Assembly (NCBI GenBank): GCA_021808405.1
Contig: JAKBBQ010000008.1
Location: 1 to 34,513, forward strand
Length of the DNA: 34,513 bases
Direction: 5' to 3'
Source of the DNA: Pseudomonadota bacterium
GTDB lineage: Bacteria; Pseudomonadota; Gammaproteobacteria; Burkholderiales; Burkholderiaceae_C
Part shown: positions 19,270 through 27,758 of the stretch, in pieces
How positions within the stretch are numbered: the first letter of the stretch is position 1
Layout of the letters: each line of letters opens with the position of its first letter
Position numbers and translations under genes: made by a program
The notes under the pieces: generated by a model
Told to the model about the DNA's origin: nothing
What the model saw: only the letters and a program-made list of their open reading frames with translations
Databases searched by the model: none

Positions 19270-20769
19270 ATGAGCGGCGACAGCGGCATACCCTGCGGGC
19301 CAGGCCCGACGGCTCCCCCTCACCTCGTCTTCACGCACCGCGAGATCATGCGCGTGATGTTCGGGGTGATGATCTGCATCCTGCTGGCCGCGCTCGACCA
19401 GACGGCGGTGATCCCGGCCATCCCGGCCATCGCCAGGGATCTGCACGCCCGCTCCGACCTCTCGTGGATCGTCGCGGCCTACCTGATCACCGCGACCATC
19501 AGCACGCCCATCTACGGCAAGCTCTCCGACATCTACGGGCGGCGTCGCCTGCTGATGCTGTGCCTGTCGATCTTCATCGCCACGTCGGTGCTGTGCGGTA
19601 CCGCGCGGCAGCTGGTGCAACTCATCGCCTATCGCGCTCTGCAGGGATTGGGAGGCGGCGGACTGATGGCCCTGACCCAGGCGGCCATCGCCGACGTGGT
19701 CTCTCCGCGCGAGCGGGGGCGCTACCAGGGCTACATTTCCGCGGTCTGGGCACTGGCTTCCCTGAGCGGGCCGCTGGTCGGGGGTCTGGTCGCGCAAGAC
19801 CTGTCCTGGCGCTGGATCTTCTGGATCAACCTGCCGGTGGGCGCGCTGGCGATCGGCGTCTGCCACGACGGCCTGCGCAAGCTCGCGCGCCCGAGGCGCG
19901 ATGGCCGGCTCAAGCTGGACGCCATCGGCATGCTGCTGCTGACGGCGGCGATCGTCGCGCTGTTGCTGGCGCTGGGATGGGGCGGCAACACCTACGCCTG
20001 GATGTCGTCGCCGATCCTCGGCCTGCTGGGGCTGGGCTTGGCTCTGCTGCTGCTGCTGGTGGTGCAGGAGCTGCGCGCGCACGACCCGCTGTTCCCGCCG
20101 CGGCTGTTCGCCAGCGCGAGCTTCAGCGCCAACCTCGTGGTCTCCACGGTCGCGTCGCTGCTGCTGTTCATGTGCCTGTTCGCGATCCCGCTGTACTTCC
20201 AGTACGTGCGGGGCACGACCGCCGCGCAATCGGGCCTCTACGTGACGCCCTTCATGCTCGCGAACGCGCTGGGCAACGTGGTGGGCAGCCGATGGGCGCG
20301 GCGTTTCGGAGCCCTGCGCGCGGGCCTGCGCGCAGGCACCTTGCTGCTGTGCCTCGGACTGTCGCTGCTCGCGCTGCTGCCCGCCGGCGCTCCGCTCTGG
20401 CTGGTGATCCTCGCGCTGACCCTCGTCGGTCCCGGCATCGGCGTGAGCCTGATCGGCTCCATCATGAACGCCCAGAACCTGCTGCGCAGGCAGGAGATCG
20501 GCGCCGGGACCGGAGCCCTGCTGCTGCTGCGATCGGTCGGCGGAGCCAGCGGGTCGACCCTGGCCGGGGCGATCATCGCGTCGGGTCTGGCGATGCTCGG
20601 ACGTGCGGGCCATGCCCCCGGCGTGGCCGCGGCCGCGGCGCTGCAGCGGGGCTTCACGCTGGTATACGCCACCGCGGCGGCCTTCGCGGCGATCGCGCTG
20701 GCCACGACCTGGCTGATGCCCGACACGCCCTTGCGCGAATCGCTGCACGTTCCGGCAGCGATCGAGTAG
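19270..20769 (+). CDS. MFS multidrug exporter, DHA2 (14-helix) family
   Basis: The protein (499 residues from ATG 19270; ATG 19258 is also in frame) has about 14 membrane helices. It shows MFS motif D1 (LLAALDQTAVIPAIPAI), motif A (GKLSDIYGRRRLL) and antiporter motif C (SGPLVGGLVAQDLSWRWIFW). The set matches EmrB/QacA-type proton-driven exporters of drugs or toxic organic compounds. No periplasmic adaptor (EmrA) or TetR regulator adjoins it, so it may act alone. Neither start has a convincing ribosome binding site. The ssrA terminator insulates it from upstream transcription. Confidence 0.9.
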   Translation: MSGDSGIPCGPGPTAPPHLVFTHREIMRVMFGVMICILLAALDQTAVIPAIPAIARDLHARSDLSWIVAAYLITATISTPIYGKLSDIYGRRRLLMLCLSIFIATSVLCGTARQLVQLIAYRALQGLGGGGLMALTQAAIADVVSPRERGRYQGYISAVWALASLSGPLVGGLVAQDLSWRWIFWINLPVGALAIGVCHDGLRKLARPRRDGRLKLDAIGMLLLTAAIVALLLALGWGGNTYAWMSSPILGLLGLGLALLLLLVVQELRAHDPLFPPRLFASASFSANLVVSTVASLLLFMCLFAIPLYFQYVRGTTAAQSGLYVTPFMLANALGNVVGSRWARRFGALRAGLRAGTLLLCLGLSLLALLPAGAPLWLVILALTLVGPGIGVSLIGSIMNAQNLLRRQEIGAGTGALLLLRSVGGASGSTLAGAIIASGLAMLGRAGHAPGVAAAAALQRGFTLVYATAAAFAAIALATTWLMPDTPLRESLHVPAAIE

Positions 20770-20842
20770 TCTTCCCCGGGACCCGGGAGGGGGCAGCCTT
20801 GCGCCCAGGCCCGCGACCCGGCCCCGCGGCGGCCTGCGTACT

Positions 20843-21439
20843 TCAGCCCGGAGCCAGCAGCCTGGCCAGGCGCAGCTCCAGTCGCGAGCGCACCGCGGGC
20901 CATTCGTCGTCGACGATGCTGTAGCGCACCGAGCTTCGCTTGCGCCCGTCGGGCATGATGCGTTCGTTGCGGATGATTCCCTCCTCGACCGCGCCGAGCC
21001 GCTCGATGGCCGCGCGCGAGGCTTCGTTGAGCACGTCGGTGGTCAGCTGCACCCGCACGCAGCGCAGCGCCTCGAAGGCATGGCGCAGCAACATCAGCTT
21101 GCACTCGGTGTTCACCGCGGTACGCTGCCAGGACCTGGCGTACCACGTGTGGCCGATCTCCAGCTTGCGGTGCTCGGGTTCGATGTTCCACAGGCGGGTC
21201 GATCCGATGACCTGCCCGCTGAAGCGCAGCGTGACGGCAAACGGCAGCGCGCCGCCCTGCCGCTGGTCGCGCAAGGCCCTCGCCAGGTAGTCGTCCACGC
21301 TGGCGGCCGATGGCACGACGGTCCAGCGCAGATTCCAGAGTTCGCCGTCGGCGGCGGCGCGGACCAGCGCCGCTGCGTCGCTCGCCTCGAGCGGACGCAG
21401 CGTGACCAGAGTTCCGGCGAGGATCGGGGAGGTGGACAT
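20843..21439 (-). CDS. GNAT family N-acetyltransferase (RimJ/RimL-like)
   Basis: The 198-residue protein opens with LAGTLVTLRPLEASDAAALV (7-26) and carries the GNAT core: HRKLEIGHTWYARSWQRTAVNTEC (about 101-124), then LRCVRVQLTTDVLNEASRAAIERLGAV and the RNERIMPDGR strand typical of the RimL-like subgroup. It transfers acetyl from acetyl-CoA to an amine; the acceptor is not evident. It is divergent from the exported-protein gene at 21611 and convergent with the MFS exporter, whose stop is 73 bases away. Confidence 0.85.
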   Translation of the reverse strand: MSTSPILAGTLVTLRPLEASDAAALVRAAADGELWNLRWTVVPSAASVDDYLARALRDQRQGGALPFAVTLRFSGQVIGSTRLWNIEPEHRKLEIGHTWYARSWQRTAVNTECKLMLLRHAFEALRCVRVQLTTDVLNEASRAAIERLGAVEEGIIRNERIMPDGRKRSSVRYSIVDDEWPAVRSRLELRLARLLAPG

Positions 21440-21610
21440 GGGGTGGTGGTTTGCCTGTGGCCTACCCGTCTTGTACCCGTCGCGCAGCGCATTCGGCAAG
21501 GCCCGCGCCGCTGGCGCAGGCCTTCGCAGCCCGCGCCGCGCGGGGTAGCATGTCCTGCCGGAGGGGACTGCCGGCAGCACCGCCGCCAGCCCGACGCTCG
21601 AGGAGACGCC

Positions 21611-22417
21611 ATGCAGATCCACGCCTGTACGCGACGCCAGATGATCCACCGCATGGCCGGGTCCGCGCTCGCGGTGCTGGGGGCCTCCAGCGGCCTGCCG
21701 GCGTGGGCGCAGCCCCAACCGGCCATGGCCGACAGCCTGCTTCCCCCGGGCTCGGGCGAGCTGGCGCAACTGATGCGCCAACTCGCCGCGACCCCGCGCG
21801 TGCGGGGATTCCACAGCGTGCCGATGACCCTGACCCGTCCCGACCAGTGGGACTCCCGGGCCATGTCCGACGTGCTGCACTACAAGGGCAGCCCGAAGAT
21901 GGTCTGGCACAACACCCAGCTCGGCGGCCCGTGGCTGAACCTGATGCGGCTGACCCTGAACTCGCAGATCTGGGCCTTCGGCCATCCCGACATCCTGCTG
22001 GTGTCGGTCACCCACGGCCCGGCCGGGCTGGCCCTCTTCGACCAGGCGGCCTGGGACAAGTACGACTTCCCGCGGCTGACCAAGGGGCATTTCAAGCGCA
22101 ACACCTTCATCGACGTGCCGCCCGCGGCGCTGGCCAAGCCGGTGTCGCCGCAGAACCCCGTCGGTCCGTTTTCCGCCAAGGCCAGCAGCGTGACCGTGCT
22201 GCAGCGCCGCGGCGTGGTGTTCCTGGCCTGCCACGACGGTATCTGGGGTCTCGCGGGGTTGTTGCGCAAGAAGCATCACAACCCCCAGGGCTTGTCGCAG
22301 CCGGAGCTGGCCGCCGACTTGACCAACCACCTGATCCCCGGCGTGATCCTGACTCCCGATGTGGTCGGGGAACTGGTCGAGCTCGAGCAGGCGGGATTCC
22401 TCTACGCCCATAGCTGA
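21611..22417 (+). CDS. Exported protein of unknown function with Tat-like signal
   Basis: The 268-residue protein starts at ATG 21611, five bases after GAGGAG. Residues 1-33 look like an export signal: TRRQMIHR (7-14) with a twin arginine, a hydrophobic AGSALAVLGASSG stretch and a probable AWA-Q cleavage. The mature part has LMRLTLNSQIWAFGHPDILL, VVFLACHDGIWGLAGLL and PGVILTPDVVGELVELEQAG. I cannot place the family with confidence; a conserved Cys-His near the middle recalls DsrE-like proteins, but this is weak. The PaiB-like gene starts 27 bases downstream, so the two are probably cotranscribed. Confidence 0.75.
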   Translation: MQIHACTRRQMIHRMAGSALAVLGASSGLPAWAQPQPAMADSLLPPGSGELAQLMRQLAATPRVRGFHSVPMTLTRPDQWDSRAMSDVLHYKGSPKMVWHNTQLGGPWLNLMRLTLNSQIWAFGHPDILLVSVTHGPAGLALFDQAAWDKYDFPRLTKGHFKRNTFIDVPPAALAKPVSPQNPVGPFSAKASSVTVLQRRGVVFLACHDGIWGLAGLLRKKHHNPQGLSQPELAADLTNHLIPGVILTPDVVGELVELEQAGFLYAHS

Positions 22418-22444
22418 GCCGCCTCGCGCAGCGCTGGAGTCGCG

Positions 22445-23089
22445 ATGTACCTGCCCGAGGCTTTCCGTGTCGACGACCCCGAGGTGCTGCATCGGCTGTT
22501 GCGCGAGCGCCCGCTGGGGACCCTGGTCAGCGCGGGCGCGACGGGGCTGCAGGCGTCGCCGCTGCCCTGGCTGTGGGAACCCGACGCCGGGGCGAGCGGG
22601 GCGCTCAGCGGCCACATGGCGCGTGCCAACCCGCATCTCGCCGACCTGCGCAGCGGGGTGGAGTGCCTGGTGGTGTTCCACGGGCCGCAGGGCTACGTCA
22701 GTCCCTCGTGGTACCCGTCGAAGCAGCGGCATCACCAGGTGGTTCCGACCTGGAACTATGCGGTGGTGCAGGTGCGCGGCCATGCGCGGGTGATCGACGA
22801 GGCAGCGTGGTTGCGCGAGCATGTCGCTCGACTGACGGCTTCACGCGAGCAGCGCCGCGCCACGCCGTGGAGCCCCGACGACGCGCCCGCGGACTTCGTT
22901 TCGCGCATGCTGGAGGCGATCGCCGGGGTCCAGGTCGAGATCGAGGCGATCGAGGGCAAGTTCAAATTCAGCCAGAACCGCGAAGCCGCGGATCGCCAGG
23001 CCGTGCTGACCGCGCTGGCCGACCCGGGCGACCCGCATTCCAACGCCGAACTGGCGCAGTGGATGCGGGCGATCATCCCCCCAGGCTGA
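22445..23089 (+). CDS. paiB: PaiB-like FMN-binding protein
   Basis: The 214-residue protein matches the PaiB family: MYLPEAFRVDDPEVLHRLL at the N-terminus, a split-barrel FMN-binding core with SPLPWLW, GHMARANPHL and YVSPSWYPSK, then VPTWNYAVVQVRG, and KFKFSQNR near the C-terminus. B. subtilis PaiB was described as a negative regulator of sporulation and protease genes, but the fold is that of a flavin oxidoreductase, so 'transcriptional regulator' may be a misnomer. Its last 17 bases overlap the end of the convergent cytochrome c gene. Confidence 0.88.
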   Translation: MYLPEAFRVDDPEVLHRLLRERPLGTLVSAGATGLQASPLPWLWEPDAGASGALSGHMARANPHLADLRSGVECLVVFHGPQGYVSPSWYPSKQRHHQVVPTWNYAVVQVRGHARVIDEAAWLREHVARLTASREQRRATPWSPDDAPADFVSRMLEAIAGVQVEIEAIEGKFKFSQNREAADRQAVLTALADPGDPHSNAELAQWMRAIIPPG

Positions 23090-23438
23090 GTACCCAGCGC
23101 GCCAGATCGCGGGCCTGCGCGGCGCTCAGGATGTCCTGCGACCCTCCGTACGCCGGCATGGGAACGATGCCCCAGGTCCCGCTGTGGCCTTCGAGGATGG
23201 CTCGCTGCAGCACCTGCAGCGCGTCGGCGCGTCCGCGAAAGCGCCTGGCGATCGCGGCGTAGGACGGCCCGACCCGGGGCTTGTCGATGGCATGGCAGGC
23301 CAGGCAACCCGAGGCCTTGGCCAGCGCCAGCGTGGCGCGCGCGTCGACCGCGGCGGCGTGCGCCTGCGGCGCGGCCGTGCCGGCCGCCAGCGCGACCGCC
23401 AGGGCAGCCGCCAGCATGGGTTTGCACTGCAGGGTCAT
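23073..23438 (-). CDS. Small periplasmic class I c-type cytochrome
   Basis: The 121-residue protein starts at ATG 23438 behind GGAG. It has a Sec signal (residues 1-29, AAALAVALAAGTAA...AHA), a single heme-binding motif CLACH at 45-49 and a likely distal ligand Met94 in IVPMPAYGG. The mature ~92 residues and PMPAYG fit the c551/c552 type. It probably carries electrons in the periplasm, for example to an oxidase or a denitrification enzyme, but no partner gene adjoins. It converges on the PaiB-like gene. Confidence 0.88.
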   Translation of the reverse strand: MTLQCKPMLAAALAVALAAGTAAPQAHAAAVDARATLALAKASGCLACHAIDKPRVGPSYAAIARRFRGRADALQVLQRAILEGHSGTWGIVPMPAYGGSQDILSAAQARDLARWVLSLGG

Positions 23439-23613
23439 CGCTTGCTCCAGCGGATGGCGGCCGCGGCCCCGTCCTGCCAGGGCCATCGGCCGGTCGATCG
23501 CCGCCGCGCAGGCCCGCATCGCCACCCGGTCGGCCAGTCCACGGAGCAAGGGTAGCGCAGTCCGCCGCGCGACGACCCGCCGGGCGCGGCCCGGCCCTGG
23601 GGGCGCTCACAGC

Positions 23614-23646
23614 CCAGGAATCGCAGGGCCGCCCCAGGATTCCTGG
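23614..23646 (-). terminator. Inverted repeat after the OmpW-like gene (terminator candidate)
   Basis: CCAGGAATC (23614-23622) and GATTCCTGG (23638-23646) form a perfect 9-bp stem with a 15-base loop, 20 bases after the ompW stop on the minus strand. No T-tract follows on either side, so it could be a weak terminator or an RNA-stabilising stem. Confidence 0.35.
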
Positions 23647-23666
23647 ACCGCCTCCCCCTCGGCACG

Positions 23667-24659
23667 TCAGAAGCTGTAGCCCAGCGCGAGGGTGCAGCTC
23701 AGCGGCCGGAAACGGATTCCCGCGGTGCTGTGCGAAGTCACCAGCGGATGGCCGGCGACCGTGACCGCGCTGGAGGTGCTGCTCAGCGTGGTGTCGATCT
23801 GGGTCAGCGCGACCGCCGCCAGCAGCGACCAGCGCGGGCCCAGGCGGTAGTGCAGGCCGGCATGGGCTGCCGCGCCCCAGGAGTCGGACAGGCCGAGCTG
23901 GGTGGGGCCCAAGGTCGAGCTCAACGCCGGTTGCGCCCGCGTACCGGCGAAGTGGGTGTAGTTCAGTCCGAGGCCGATGAACGGCGACCAGCGGCCGCGA
24001 GTGCCCACCGGGTGCCAGTTGAGGAACAGCGTCGGCGACACCACGTCGGCGCGCGCCAGCACGCTTGCGCCGGCCACTCCCAGGCGGGACCAGCCGCTGC
24101 CGCTGGCCACGGTGTCCACGCTCGGCGGAACCCCCAGCGCGAGTTCGACGCTGAATCGCTCGTCGAGTCGGCGCAGGATTCCCAGCGCCGGCGTGGTGGC
24201 GTCACCTCCTTGCAGCCGCAGCCCCGATGGGGTGTTCATCCCTGTCAGGTCGCCCATCGAGGTCTGGTTGCGCAGCGCCAGCACGCCGGCGTAGACCGTC
24301 CACGCGGGCTGCGCGGCGGGCTCGGCGGCGAGCAGCGGCGCAGCCGGGACCGCTGCGGGCGCATGGTGCGCGCAGTGGTGCCGCCGGCAGGCCGGTGCGC
24401 GATGCGCCGGATGCAGCGTGGCTGCGGGCTGGCGATGGCGTGCCCGGGCATGCGCCGCCTGCAGCGGCGACCCGGCAGTCGCGAGCAGGCCGGCGCACAA
24501 GGCGGCGCACATGCAGGTGCGCAGGCCGTCGATGGGGCGGGCGGCTGTCGGCGCGATCGGGTGGATGGTCGGGTAGATGGTCGGGTGGATGGCTGGGCTG
24601 TGGCGTGCAGCGCCGCAGCTGGGCAGCGATGGGCACAAGGTGCGGACGGGGTGGGACAT
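23667..24659 (-). CDS. OmpW family outer membrane protein with long His-rich N-terminal region
   Basis: From about residue 118 to the C-terminal Phe the protein matches OmpW, a small eight-stranded beta-barrel: WTVYAGVLALRNQ, LGVPPSVDTVASG, SPTLFLNWHP, SPFIGLGLNYTHF, LSDSWGAAAHAGLHY and a terminal LALGYSF suited to barrel insertion. The 330-residue length from ATG 24659 exceeds the usual ~210-230. The hydrophobic signal-like segment starts only at Met50, so ATG 24512 is an alternative start. Between signal and barrel lies a His-rich stretch with CRRHHCAHH (91-99), which could bind metal. Third positions stay GC-rich up to 24659. No good ribosome binding site is seen at either start. Confidence 0.8.
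   Translation of the reverse strand: MSHPVRTLCPSLPSCGAARHSPAIHPTIYPTIHPIAPTAARPIDGLRTCMCAALCAGLLATAGSPLQAAHARARHRQPAATLHPAHRAPACRRHHCAHHAPAAVPAAPLLAAEPAAQPAWTVYAGVLALRNQTSMGDLTGMNTPSGLRLQGGDATTPALGILRRLDERFSVELALGVPPSVDTVASGSGWSRLGVAGASVLARADVVSPTLFLNWHPVGTRGRWSPFIGLGLNYTHFAGTRAQPALSSTLGPTQLGLSDSWGAAAHAGLHYRLGPRWSLLAAVALTQIDTTLSSTSSAVTVAGHPLVTSHSTAGIRFRPLSCTLALGYSF
24557..24592. repeat. Three tandem 12-bp repeats
   Basis: TCGGGTGGATGG occurs three times in tandem (the middle copy has one change, GTAGATGG). In the OmpW-like gene it is in frame and encodes IHPTIYPTIHP-like sequence ahead of the signal segment. Copy-number change would lengthen the N-terminus by four residues without a frameshift. 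Confidence 0.8.
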
Positions 24660-24785
24660 GGCGGGCTCGTGGGCGAGGGGAGGGGAAGGTTGGCGGCCGG
24701 GTGATCGGAGGATCGGGCGCTGGTGGACCCGTGACGGGGGACCGTGGGGCCAGCCTGGCCTGTGGTACCTGTGGTGGCTGTGGTG

Positions 24786-24801
24786 GCTGTGGCGCCACAG
24801 C
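24786..24801. repeat. 16-bp perfect palindrome between ompW and the GDSL esterase gene
   Basis: GCTGTGGCGCCACAGC is its own reverse complement. It lies 29 bases beyond the GDSL esterase stop and about 130 bases upstream of the OmpW start, beside degenerate tandem repeats of GTGGTGGCT. It could be an operator for the OmpW-like gene or part of a transcription end. The 170-base gap (24660-24829) otherwise holds only GC-rich low-complexity DNA. Confidence 0.5.
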
Positions 24802-24829
24802 GCGAGCCGGGGCCGCGCTGCGGCGCGGC

Positions 24830-26065
24830 TCAGGACAACCAGCCGAAGCTCCGCATGGCTTGCAGGGTCTGCTGGGCGATCACCCGGTGTCCGGCGGGAG
24901 TGGGGTGCAGGGTGTCGGCGAACAGCCAGGCGTCGAGGTTCGACGCGCTGGCTCCCTGCGGGCTGTTGGGGGTCGCGGAATTGCACAGCAGCGAGGAGCC
25001 CTCGGTCGATCCGGGGTCGCACCACGGCGCGTCGACGCGGTCGAAGCCGTAGCCCTGCGGATGGGCGATTTCCTGCTCGAGCAGCGCATGGCCGTCGATC
25101 ACCTTGATCGCCTGGCCGTCGAGGTCGTCGAGCAGCCGCTGGTTGAACACCTGCACCAGGTTGGACAACAGGTAGCAGGCGGTGCGGGGGTCGGTGCGGT
25201 CGCAGTGTCCCGATCCGTCCAGCGAGCGCCCGAACGGGGTCAGCGACGCGTCGGGCAGGGTATACACGAGCAGGTGGCGTGCTCCCTTGCGCAGCATGCT
25301 CGATACCGCGCCGGCCAGCTGGTCGGCTGCCGCTCCGACTGCCGCCTGCGCCTGGCGAACCGCTGCGGCGCGGTCTTCGGGCCTGGCGTCGTGCACCTGC
25401 TGCAGCGCGGCGAAGACGTCGTTGCTGCCGGCCAGTACCGTGACCAGTTGCTGCGGCTGGAAGCCGCCGAACTGCTGCAGGTAGTTGGCCAACTGCTCGG
25501 TCAGCGGAAAGGTCAATGCCCCCTGGTCGCTGCCGATGCCCCGCGCCTCGGTGATGCGCGCGCCGCCCTGGGCGAAGTTCGTGCAGTCGGGAGCGCTGCC
25601 GGCGTCGGCGGTGTTGAAGGCGCAGCTGGCCTGCGACTGGTCGGTGGTGAAGGCGCCGCCGGGCAGCGCGTACACCTTGCCGACGCCGATGTCGTAGCCG
25701 ATCAGGTTGGGGTTGATCCGCAGTCCCATTCCGCGGGCGAGCACCTGGGTCCAGTTGGCGCGCTGCGGGCCGTTGACCGTGAACTGGCCGCCGTAGCCGA
25801 AGGGGTAGTCGAACGCGGGCGGCGGGCTGAGCTTGCGGTGGTAGTACAGGTACGCGGCCACCGTGTAGGTGCCGGCATCGGAGAGGCTGTCGCCGAACGC
25901 GACCACGTTGCGGAAGCCCCCGGCGGGCGGCGAGGACGGCGCGCGGCTGTGGTGGTTCACGCTGTCGACCGTGGTCCGCGTCGCCGCGGGGTCGCCGCCA
26001 CCGCCGCAGGCGGCCAGAAGCAGTGCGCCTGCTGCGGCAAGGGAAAGCGCGATACGCCTGTTCAT
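24830..26065 (-). CDS. GDSL/SGNH-family lipoprotein esterase
   Basis: The 411-residue protein starts at ATG 26065 behind AGGAG. A lipoprotein signal ends in LAAC with lipidated Cys20. The SGNH blocks are AFGDSLSDAGTY (catalytic Ser60), GSNDVF (Asn215 region) and DTLHPTPAGH (Asp384, His387). No C-terminal autotransporter barrel is present, so the enzyme is probably anchored in the outer membrane by its lipid. Relatives hydrolyse short-chain esters or phospholipids; the substrate is unknown. It lies downstream of paaE on the same strand with a 98-base structured gap, so it is probably a separate unit. Confidence 0.9.
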   Translation of the reverse strand: MNRRIALSLAAAGALLLAACGGGGDPAATRTTVDSVNHHSRAPSSPPAGGFRNVVAFGDSLSDAGTYTVAAYLYYHRKLSPPPAFDYPFGYGGQFTVNGPQRANWTQVLARGMGLRINPNLIGYDIGVGKVYALPGGAFTTDQSQASCAFNTADAGSAPDCTNFAQGGARITEARGIGSDQGALTFPLTEQLANYLQQFGGFQPQQLVTVLAGSNDVFAALQQVHDARPEDRAAAVRQAQAAVGAAADQLAGAVSSMLRKGARHLLVYTLPDASLTPFGRSLDGSGHCDRTDPRTACYLLSNLVQVFNQRLLDDLDGQAIKVIDGHALLEQEIAHPQGYGFDRVDAPWCDPGSTEGSSLLCNSATPNSPQGASASNLDAWLFADTLHPTPAGHRVIAQQTLQAMRSFGWLS

Positions 26066-26076
26066 CGAAGACTCCT

Positions 26077-26125
26077 GACAAGGGGAACTGCGTGGCATTG
26101 CAGCACGCGGTACCTGGGCCTTGTC
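26077..26125 (-). promoter_or_regulatory. Nested inverted repeats in the GDSL esterase leader
   Basis: GACAAGG (26077-26083) pairs with CCTTGTC (26119-26125), and inside it GCGTG pairs with CACGC. The outer stem directly adjoins the ribosome binding site of the esterase (26072-26076 on the minus strand), so it could affect translation or end transcription from paaE. It has no T-tract. Confidence 0.3.
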
Positions 26126-26163
26126 GGGTGTCAGGATCCGGGGAAATGCGCCCCCGGCAGGCG

Positions 26164-27273
26164 TCAGCGCTCGTCGAAGGACAGCTCGACGGTCTCGCTC
26201 AGCGGGTGCGCCTGGCAGGCGAGGACGAAGCCGGCCTGCAGCTCGGCCGGCTGCAGCGCGAAGTTGCGGTCCATGCGCGCGCTGCCCTGCAGCACGCGGG
26301 CGCGGCAGGTGCCGCAGACCCCGGAGGTGCAGGAGTACGGCAGGTCGAGTCCGGCCGCTATGGCCACGTCGAGGATGCTGGGGTCGCCCTGGCGGAATTC
26401 CACGACCCGGCTGATGCCATCGCGCACGATGCGCACGCGCGCCAGCGGCGGATCGGCGCTTTCGGCGTGGTGCATCACCGCTCCCGCGGAGGCCGTGCTG
26501 CCGGTGGGGATTCCGAAGCGCTCGACGTGGATGCGCGCGGCCTCGACCCCGGCGTGCAGCAGCGCGGCCTCGGCCTGGTCGTTCATCTGGTAGGGACCGC
26601 AGACGAAGGCGTGGTCGATGCGGTGGGCGGGCAGCAGGGCGTGCAGAAGATCCTCGATGCGCTGCGCGTCCAGCACGCCTTGATGCAGCGGCGAGTCGAC
26701 CGGCTCGTCGGAGAACACGTAGTGGACGTCGAACCGCGACAGGTAGCGGCTCTTCAGGTCCAGCAGTTCCTCCTTGAACATGGTCGAGCGCAGGCTCCGG
26801 TTGCCGTACAGCAGGGTGAATCGGCTCAGCGCCTCGCGCTCCAGCGTGGTCTTGAGGATCGACAGCACCGGGGTGATGCCGCTGCCGCCCGCGATGCCCA
26901 GGTAGTGGCGGCGCGCCAGCGGGTCGATGGGCACGTGGAACCGACCCTGCGGCGGCATGACGTCGACGGTGTCGCCGGGGCGCAGCGATCGCGCGATCCA
27001 GTTCGAGAACACGCCCCCGCGCACCTTGCGCACGCCGATGCGCAGCACCGCGTCGTCGACCGCCGAGCACACCGAGTACGAACGCCGTACCTCCTGGCCG
27101 TCGACCCGGGCGCGCAGCGTCAGGTATTGGCCCTGGATGAAACCGAAACGCTCGCGCCAGGCAGCCGGGACATCGAAGCCGACGATCACGCCTTCGTCGG
27201 TGTCGGGCTCGACGGCCAGCACGCGCAGCGGGTAGAAATGCAAGTCCATGGTCGACTGCGTGGCCGCGCTCAC
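26164..27273 (-). CDS. paaE: Phenylacetyl-CoA 1,2-epoxidase reductase subunit PaaE
   Basis: The protein (369 residues from GTG 27273; 361 from ATG 27249) has an FAD-binding reductase module (RRSYSVCSA), an NAD-binding module (GIAGGSGITPVLSILKT, then YGNRS and FVCGPYQMND) and a C-terminal plant-type 2Fe-2S ferredoxin with CTSGVCGTC and a distant fourth Cys in LACQAHPLS. This is the standard PaaE layout, which passes NADPH electrons to the PaaAC epoxidase. The GTG overlaps the paaD stop (GTGA), as at the paaC-paaD junction, favouring the longer start. It is the last gene of the paaABCDE operon. Confidence 0.93.
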   Translation of the reverse strand: MSAATQSTMDLHFYPLRVLAVEPDTDEGVIVGFDVPAAWRERFGFIQGQYLTLRARVDGQEVRRSYSVCSAVDDAVLRIGVRKVRGGVFSNWIARSLRPGDTVDVMPPQGRFHVPIDPLARRHYLGIAGGSGITPVLSILKTTLEREALSRFTLLYGNRSLRSTMFKEELLDLKSRYLSRFDVHYVFSDEPVDSPLHQGVLDAQRIEDLLHALLPAHRIDHAFVCGPYQMNDQAEAALLHAGVEAARIHVERFGIPTGSTASAGAVMHHAESADPPLARVRIVRDGISRVVEFRQGDPSILDVAIAAGLDLPYSCTSGVCGTCRARVLQGSARMDRNFALQPAELQAGFVLACQAHPLSETVELSFDER

Positions 27274-27758
27274 AGCGGCTTGAACCACTCGAAGGGCTCG
27301 GCGCAGGCCCGGCAGCGCCACAGCGCCTTGCAGGGGGTGGAGCCGAAGGCGCTGAGCTCGCTGGTGCGCGTGCTGCCGCAGCGCGGGCACGACGGCGAGG
27401 CGGCGCCACGGGCCACGCGCGGCGGCGCGGCGATGCCGTATTCGCGCAGCCTGGTGCGGCCGTCCGCGCTGATCGAATCGGTGCTCCACGCGGGGGCGCG
27501 CTGCAGCTCGACGCGCAGCGGGCCGAGGCCGGCCGCGAGCAGGGCCTGGCTCGCGTCGCGCATGATGGCATCGATCGCCGGGCATCCCGAATAGGTCGGG
27601 GTCAGGGTCACCACCAGCGTGCCGTCGGCGCCTTCGCGCACGCCGCGTACGATTCCCAGGTCGCGGATCGAAAGCGCCGGGATCTCGGGGTCGGCCACCT
27701 CGGCCAGGACCTGCCAGGCGCGCTCGCTGCGCCGCGTGGCCGCGTCGGGCGCGCTCAC
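27270..27758 (-). CDS. paaD: PaaD, MIP18/DUF59 iron-sulfur assembly factor for the epoxidase
   Basis: The 162-residue protein starts at GTG 27758, overlapping the paaC stop. The N-terminal half is a DUF59/MIP18 domain (ADPEIPALSIRDLGIVRGV, and PTYSGCPAIDAIM with the conserved Cys). The C-terminal half is a zinc-ribbon-like tail with CPRCGS and WRCRACAEPFEWFKPL. PaaD is required for phenylacetyl-CoA epoxidation in vivo and is thought to help maturation of the complex, probably the PaaE iron-sulfur cluster. Position and length are standard. Confidence 0.93.
   Translation of the reverse strand: MSAPDAATRRSERAWQVLAEVADPEIPALSIRDLGIVRGVREGADGTLVVTLTPTYSGCPAIDAIMRDASQALLAAGLGPLRVELQRAPAWSTDSISADGRTRLREYGIAAPPRVARGAASPSCPRCGSTRTSELSAFGSTPCKALWRCRACAEPFEWFKPL

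Noticed and set aside
19043-19289. Minus-strand ORFs containing LVEPGGIEPPSA
   Set aside because: They are antisense to the 3' end of tmRNA and its terminator; this is a well-known false ORF pattern produced by tRNA-like 3' ends.
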